Below are positions 60,702 through 64,000 of a stretch of 64,000 bases of DNA, piece after piece. Position 1 is the first letter of the stretch; every line of letters starts with the position of its first letter. Position numbers and translations under genes: made by a program. Origin of the DNA: Arachidicoccus sp. BS20 (GTDB lineage: Bacteria > Bacteroidota > Bacteroidia > Chitinophagales > Chitinophagaceae); contig NZ_CP015971.1 of NCBI RefSeq assembly GCF_001659705.1, positions 62,001 through 126,000 on the forward strand. Reading direction: 5' to 3'. The notes below the pieces were generated by a model, which did no database searches, was not told the DNA's origin, and saw only the letters and a program-made list of their open reading frames with translations.

Positions 60702-62810
60702 GTGCGTATGTTTTTGAAAATATATTGGAAACCGGTTTTATGGTTGTTGGTTTTTTATGTGAGTGTATGTACTGTTCTGAGAATTGCACTGCTGCTGAAT
60801 CCCGTTACTACAGCGCATTTTTACTTTATCGATTATGTAAAAATTTTCGTCGGCGGTGCATTGAACGATGCGCTGATATTTGTACTTCTTGGTACACTGT
60901 TATGGTTGTATTTATTGTTTTTGTCTGATGGAAAATTTAAAAAACCTTTCGGTTATATCATCTTCGGATTGTTGGTTGCATTGCTGTGTTATCTCATTTT
61001 CTTCAACAATATTCTGAAGCAATACGGCAATGTTGTTCCGCTCATCGGAATCCTGTTTGTAAGTTTTAAAACATTGCTGTTCGGATTGATGCTGTTTTTC
61101 CCGAAATTGCGCAAACCGTTGAGAACCGTATTTTATTTCATCACGGTTTTGCTTTTTGCCGCGCTCATTTTGCTGAATGCCTTGAGCGAATATTATTTTT
61201 GGAACGAGTTTGGCGTACGCTACAATTTTATCGCGGTTGATTATTTGATTTACACCAATGAAGTCATAGGTAACATCATGGAATCTTATCCTGTTGTGCC
61301 CTTGTTTACTATGCTTGGAATTATTGCACTCGCGATAACTTTTTGGATTGTGTATAAAACGAGGGTTTTCGTTACACAATTGCCAACGTTTTTTACCAAG
61401 ATAAAAATCACTGTAATATACGGCGGTGCTGCGTTTCTGAGTTTTTGGTTATTGCCTTTGTTGAGCAAAATGGGCAATACTGACAATATGTTCGCAAGCG
61501 AATTGCAATCCGATGGTGTGTATAAATTCTGTGTTGCTTTTATCGATAACGATTTGAATTATTTCAAATTTTATTCGACGATAAATCAAGCTGAAGCATT
61601 TCGATTATTAAAAAATCAGTTGCCCGGTTTGCAGGGGAAATCTACTTTGCATGAAGTAAAAGATTCGTTGCCCGAAATACACAAAAACGTGGTGTTGATA
61701 ACCGTTGAAAGCCTGAGCGAAGATTATTTACAACATTATGGAAATTCAAATCATCTTACGCCGTTTCTTGATTCGCTGGCAGATGAAAGTATGTTTTTTA
61801 CAAATTTGTACGCCGTCGGAAACCGCACTGTGCGCGGGCTTGAGGCTGTTACGCTTTGCATTCCGCCTGCGCCCGGCGAAAGCATTATCAAACGGAAGGG
61901 TAATGAAAATAAATTCAGCACGGGCTTTATTTTTAAGCAAAAAGGTTATCAGGTAAAATTTCTGTACGGCGGTTACAGCTATTTTGATAACATGAGAGAT
62001 TTTTACGAGGGCAATGGTTATGACATTGTGGACAGAAATAATTTTGCGCCGAATGAAATTTCTTTCGCCAATATTTGGGGTGTATGCGACGAAGATATGG
62101 CAAAGAAAGCGATTAAAACAATGAACGCGGAAGCTGCGACAGGCAGGCCTTTTTTCAATCATTGGATGACGGTTAGCAATCATCGTCCGTTCACATATCC
62201 GAACGGAAAAATTGATATTCCGGGCGATGCAAAATCGCGAGAAGGCGGCGTAAAATATACTGATTATGCTTTGAGAAGATTTTTTGAAGTGAGCGAAAAG
62301 CAAGCGTGGTTCCACAATACCGTGTTTATCATTGTTGCCGACCATTGCGCGTCTTCGTCGGGCAAAACGGCTTTGCCGATGTCTAAATATCGTATTCCGT
62401 GTATTGTGTATTCGCCCGGTTTTATTGTACCGCAACAAGTTGATAAACTGATGTCGCAAATAGATATTATGCCAACTGTGATGAGTCTTTTACATTTCAG
62501 TTATTCATCAAAATTTATCGGGCAAAATGTGTTAGATGCGAATTACAAGCCGCGCGCTTTTATAGCGACTTATGAAGATATGGGCTTTGTTAAAAACGAT
62601 ACGCTTACGGTGCTTTCGCCTGTGCGGGAAGTGAAACAGTATCATCTTGCGCCCAAAATACTGGACAGTATTGAGCCGCAATTTCAATATCAGTATAAGG
62701 AAGTGCCAGTGAAAAATATCGATAAAAATTTGCAGAACGAAACGGTAAGCTATTATCAAACTTCGGCTTGGCTAATGCAAAACGGCAAGTTTCAAAATGA
62801 TGCGAACTAA
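60702..62810 (+). CDS. LTA synthase-like (sulfatase-fold) membrane enzyme
   Basis: 702 residues from the GTG at 60702, chosen because GGAGG at 60688-60692 lies nine bases upstream; the ATG at 60708 is the alternative. Five hydrophobic helices (to about residue 265) precede an extracytoplasmic alkaline-phosphatase-type domain: NVVLITVESLSEDYL, nucleophile Thr in VGNRTVRGLEA, FNHWMTVSNHRPF, and the metal ligands in FIIVADHCAS. Family members transfer phosphoglycerol or phosphoethanolamine groups to glycolipids or polymers. In Bacteroidota the acceptor is not known. A strong Shine-Dalgarno sequence is unusual in this genome. Confidence 0.87.
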   Translation: MRMFLKIYWKPVLWLLVFYVSVCTVLRIALLLNPVTTAHFYFIDYVKIFVGGALNDALIFVLLGTLLWLYLLFLSDGKFKKPFGYIIFGLLVALLCYLIFFNNILKQYGNVVPLIGILFVSFKTLLFGLMLFFPKLRKPLRTVFYFITVLLFAALILLNALSEYYFWNEFGVRYNFIAVDYLIYTNEVIGNIMESYPVVPLFTMLGIIALAITFWIVYKTRVFVTQLPTFFTKIKITVIYGGAAFLSFWLLPLLSKMGNTDNMFASELQSDGVYKFCVAFIDNDLNYFKFYSTINQAEAFRLLKNQLPGLQGKSTLHEVKDSLPEIHKNVVLITVESLSEDYLQHYGNSNHLTPFLDSLADESMFFTNLYAVGNRTVRGLEAVTLCIPPAPGESIIKRKGNENKFSTGFIFKQKGYQVKFLYGGYSYFDNMRDFYEGNGYDIVDRNNFAPNEISFANIWGVCDEDMAKKAIKTMNAEAATGRPFFNHWMTVSNHRPFTYPNGKIDIPGDAKSREGGVKYTDYALRRFFEVSEKQAWFHNTVFIIVADHCASSSGKTALPMSKYRIPCIVYSPGFIVPQQVDKLMSQIDIMPTVMSLLHFSYSSKFIGQNVLDANYKPRAFIATYEDMGFVKNDTLTVLSPVREVKQYHLAPKILDSIEPQFQYQYKEVPVKNIDKNLQNETVSYYQTSAWLMQNGKFQNDAN

Positions 62811-62862
62811 CAATTAATAACGACCGCACGATTTTTTATAACTTTTTATTTTCCAAAATTTA

Positions 62863-62893
62863 TTTGGTGGTTTCGTATTTGTAATTACCTTTG
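62863..62893 (+). promoter_or_regulatory. Consensus promoter for the pheA leader
   Basis: TTTG at 62863-62866, 19 bases, then TACCTTTG at 62886-62893: exact match to the Bacteroidota consensus. The predicted start of transcription is near 62900, about 30 bases before the leader ATG at 62929. Confidence 0.82.
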
Positions 62894-62928
62894 TCAAATA
62901 ATAGTGAAAAGATATATAAATAAAAAAA

Positions 62929-63009
62929 ATGTTTTCTCGCGTTACATATTATTTCGGATTTTATTTCTCTTTCTTTTTTAGAAGAAAGCGGGTTGGCTTT
63001 TGTAATTAG
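62929..63009 (+). CDS. pheL: Phe/Tyr-rich leader peptide of the prephenate dehydratase attenuator
   Basis: 26 codons, ATG at 62929 to TAG at 63007. Of these, eight are Phe and three are Tyr (residues 2, 9, 11, 13, 15-17 and 24 are Phe; 7, 8 and 12 Tyr), with FFF at residues 15-17 just before a basic RRKR. The composition is that of a leader peptide that senses charged tRNA-Phe, as in the pheA leaders of enterobacteria. The stop codon places the terminating ribosome over the antiterminator half at 62989-63002. The symbol pheL is given by role; sequence homology to the E. coli leader is not claimed. Confidence 0.8.
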   Translation: MFSRVTYYFGFYFSFFFRRKRVGFCN

Positions 63010-63057
63010 AAAATAAAATCTGAACAAAACCAATCCCGAAATTTTCGGGATTTTTTT
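62989..63057 (+). terminator. Attenuator: antiterminator and terminator upstream of pheA
   Basis: Terminator arms AATCCCGAA (63032-63040) and TTCGGGATT (63044-63052), followed by T7. The competing antiterminator pairs CGGGTTGGCTTTTG (62989-63002) with CAAAACCAATCCCG (63025-63038), nearly full complementarity, and uses up the left arm of the terminator. The two structures exclude each other. Confidence 0.82.
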
Positions 63058-63070
63058 ATATATACGATGT

Positions 63071-63919
63071 ATGAGTAATCAAAAAATTCAAAAACATAAA
63101 GTTGCTATTCAGGGATACGAAGGCTGTTTTCATCAGGAAGCGGCACAGCATTTTTTCGGGAAAGATGTAGAAATTGTATGTTGCGATACATTCAGGGATT
63201 TGGTAAAAGTTGCTTCACACAAGCGTGAAAGTACGGGCGGAGTAATGGCGATTGAAAATTCCATTGCCGGCAGCATCCTTCCGAATTATAATTTGTTGCA
63301 AAAAAGCAACCTCAAAATTGTGGGCGAAGTGTATATGCAAATTCGTCAAAATTTGCTGGTTAATATTGGCACAAGTTTAAGTGAACTGAAAGAAATTCAT
63401 TCGCATCCGATGGCATTGCAGCAATGTTTGAAATATCTGGACGAACATAATTGGAAGCTCGTAGAAACCGAAGACACAGCGTTGAGCGCAAAGAAATTAG
63501 CGAAAAGTAAAAGTCCGTATATCGGTGTAATTGCGAGCAGACTTGCTGCGGAAATTTACGATTTGGAACTCATTGCTCCGAACATTCACACGATGAAAAA
63601 CAATTATACACGCTTTTTGATTTTGAGTAGGGAAGAAGATACAGCGGAAATCGATGATGCGAACAAAGCGTCCGTTTATTTTCATACGGATAACTCGAAA
63701 GGTAGTCTGGCAAAGGTTTTGAACAAAATAAATGAAACAGATATTAATCTTAGTAAGCTGCAAAGCTTCCCGATTCCCGGCAGCGATTGGAAGTATAGTT
63801 TTCATGCAGATATGGAGTTTGACACGCGTGAACAGTTAAGCTCGGTATTGAAAAAATTAAAGCCGGTAACAGAAGAGTTGAAAGTATACGGTGTGTATAG
63901 AAAAGGGAAGAATGTGTGA
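63071..63919 (+). CDS. pheA: Prephenate dehydratase
   Basis: 282 residues. Converts prephenate to phenylpyruvate, the last but one step to phenylalanine. The periplasmic-binding-like catalytic part (residues 8-185) contains VAIQGYEGCFHQEAA, MAIENSIAGSILPNYNLL and NNYTRFLIL, whose Thr-Arg-Phe triad is the family catalytic signature. A C-terminal ACT domain (about 195-275; SVYFHTDNSKGSLAKVL, ESR-like region LSKLQSFPI) gives feedback inhibition by phenylalanine. There is no chorismate mutase part. Its upstream region forms a Phe-dependent attenuator, so both enzyme activity and transcription respond to Phe. Confidence 0.93.
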   Translation: MSNQKIQKHKVAIQGYEGCFHQEAAQHFFGKDVEIVCCDTFRDLVKVASHKRESTGGVMAIENSIAGSILPNYNLLQKSNLKIVGEVYMQIRQNLLVNIGTSLSELKEIHSHPMALQQCLKYLDEHNWKLVETEDTALSAKKLAKSKSPYIGVIASRLAAEIYDLELIAPNIHTMKNNYTRFLILSREEDTAEIDDANKASVYFHTDNSKGSLAKVLNKINETDINLSKLQSFPIPGSDWKYSFHADMEFDTREQLSSVLKKLKPVTEELKVYGVYRKGKNV

Positions 63920-63920
63920 G

Positions 63921-63988
63921 TTGGCTTATAGTTGATAGCTAATAGTTCATAGCAAGTGTTCCGGCTGTGAACTATGAACCATAAGCCA
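63921..63988. repeat. Imperfect inverted repeat after pheA
   Basis: TGGCTTATAGTTGATAG near 63922-63938 is mirrored by CTATGAACCATAAGCCA at 63971-63987, 15 of 17 bases complementary. It is made of degenerate TTCATAG units and is a typical intergenic repeat, not a clear terminator. Confidence 0.5.
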
Positions 63989-64000
63989 TGAACTTAAAAT

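Noticed and set aside
61746-62459. 237-codon open frame antisense to the LtaS-like gene
   Set aside because: Shadow of the sense coding pattern; basic, Arg/His-rich translation with no domain.

Overview
The window looks like chromosomal DNA of a Bacteroidota member, most likely close to the Chitinophagaceae. The grounds are three tandem GLPGLI-family genes, outer-membrane receptors with an N-terminal carboxypeptidase-regulatory-like domain, a PorT-type barrel protein of the type IX secretion system, a CcmC/CcmD pair, very few Shine-Dalgarno sequences, and several promoters of the Bacteroidota form (TTTG, 16-20 bases, TAnnTTTG). No rRNA, CRISPR array, phage or plasmid module was seen. One insertion sequence is present.

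Layout. 1-3.3 kb: a leftward operon of three GLPGLI secreted proteins followed by a receptor-like protein cut by the window edge. 3.4-9 kb: aspartokinase, a MutS-like ATPase whose 5' end looks frameshifted, PorT, tRNA-Leu(UAG) and trigger factor. 9-16.3 kb: a small secreted protein, a SulP transporter with carbonic anhydrase, an ECF sigma factor with a membrane partner, a TonB-type receptor and a Dabb protein. 16.3-21.8 kb: a Tet(X)-like flavin monooxygenase, Crp/Fnr and AraC regulators, and a sodium:solute symporter coupled to a 34-residue membrane peptide. 21.8-29.6 kb: a PIG-L deacetylase, RlmH, rhomboid protease, and an HxlR-SDR-SnoaL group split by an IS4-type element. 29.8-39 kb: CcmC/CcmD, glutamate dehydrogenase, an alginate-lyase-like protein, an arginase-fold protein with an eroded metal site, a lipoprotein and a giant outer-membrane protein. 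39-41.5 kb: a LuxR-type regulator and three small secreted proteins, lying between two copies of a 49-bp promoter/start segment. 41.8-53.8 kb: aconitase, PspC, S41 lipoprotein protease, L25, PRPP synthetase, RadC, an S10 peptidase and topoisomerase I. 54-60.5 kb: a MarR-controlled RND efflux operon. 60.7-63.9 kb: an LtaS-like sulfatase-fold enzyme and prephenate dehydratase.

The strongest regulatory discovery is in front of prephenate dehydratase. A consensus promoter is followed by a 26-codon open frame with 8 Phe and 3 Tyr codons, then an antiterminator segment that overlaps the left arm of a rho-independent terminator. This is the full architecture of ribosome-mediated attenuation controlled by phenylalanine supply. 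Other points worth attention are a perfect 22-bp palindrome between the -33 and -7 elements of the MarR promoter, clusters of short hairpins with changing but always complementary stems, the duplicated promoter around the LuxR cassette, and the frameshifted MutS-like gene.

All functional names come from motif and family recognition by eye; no alignment or database search was run.
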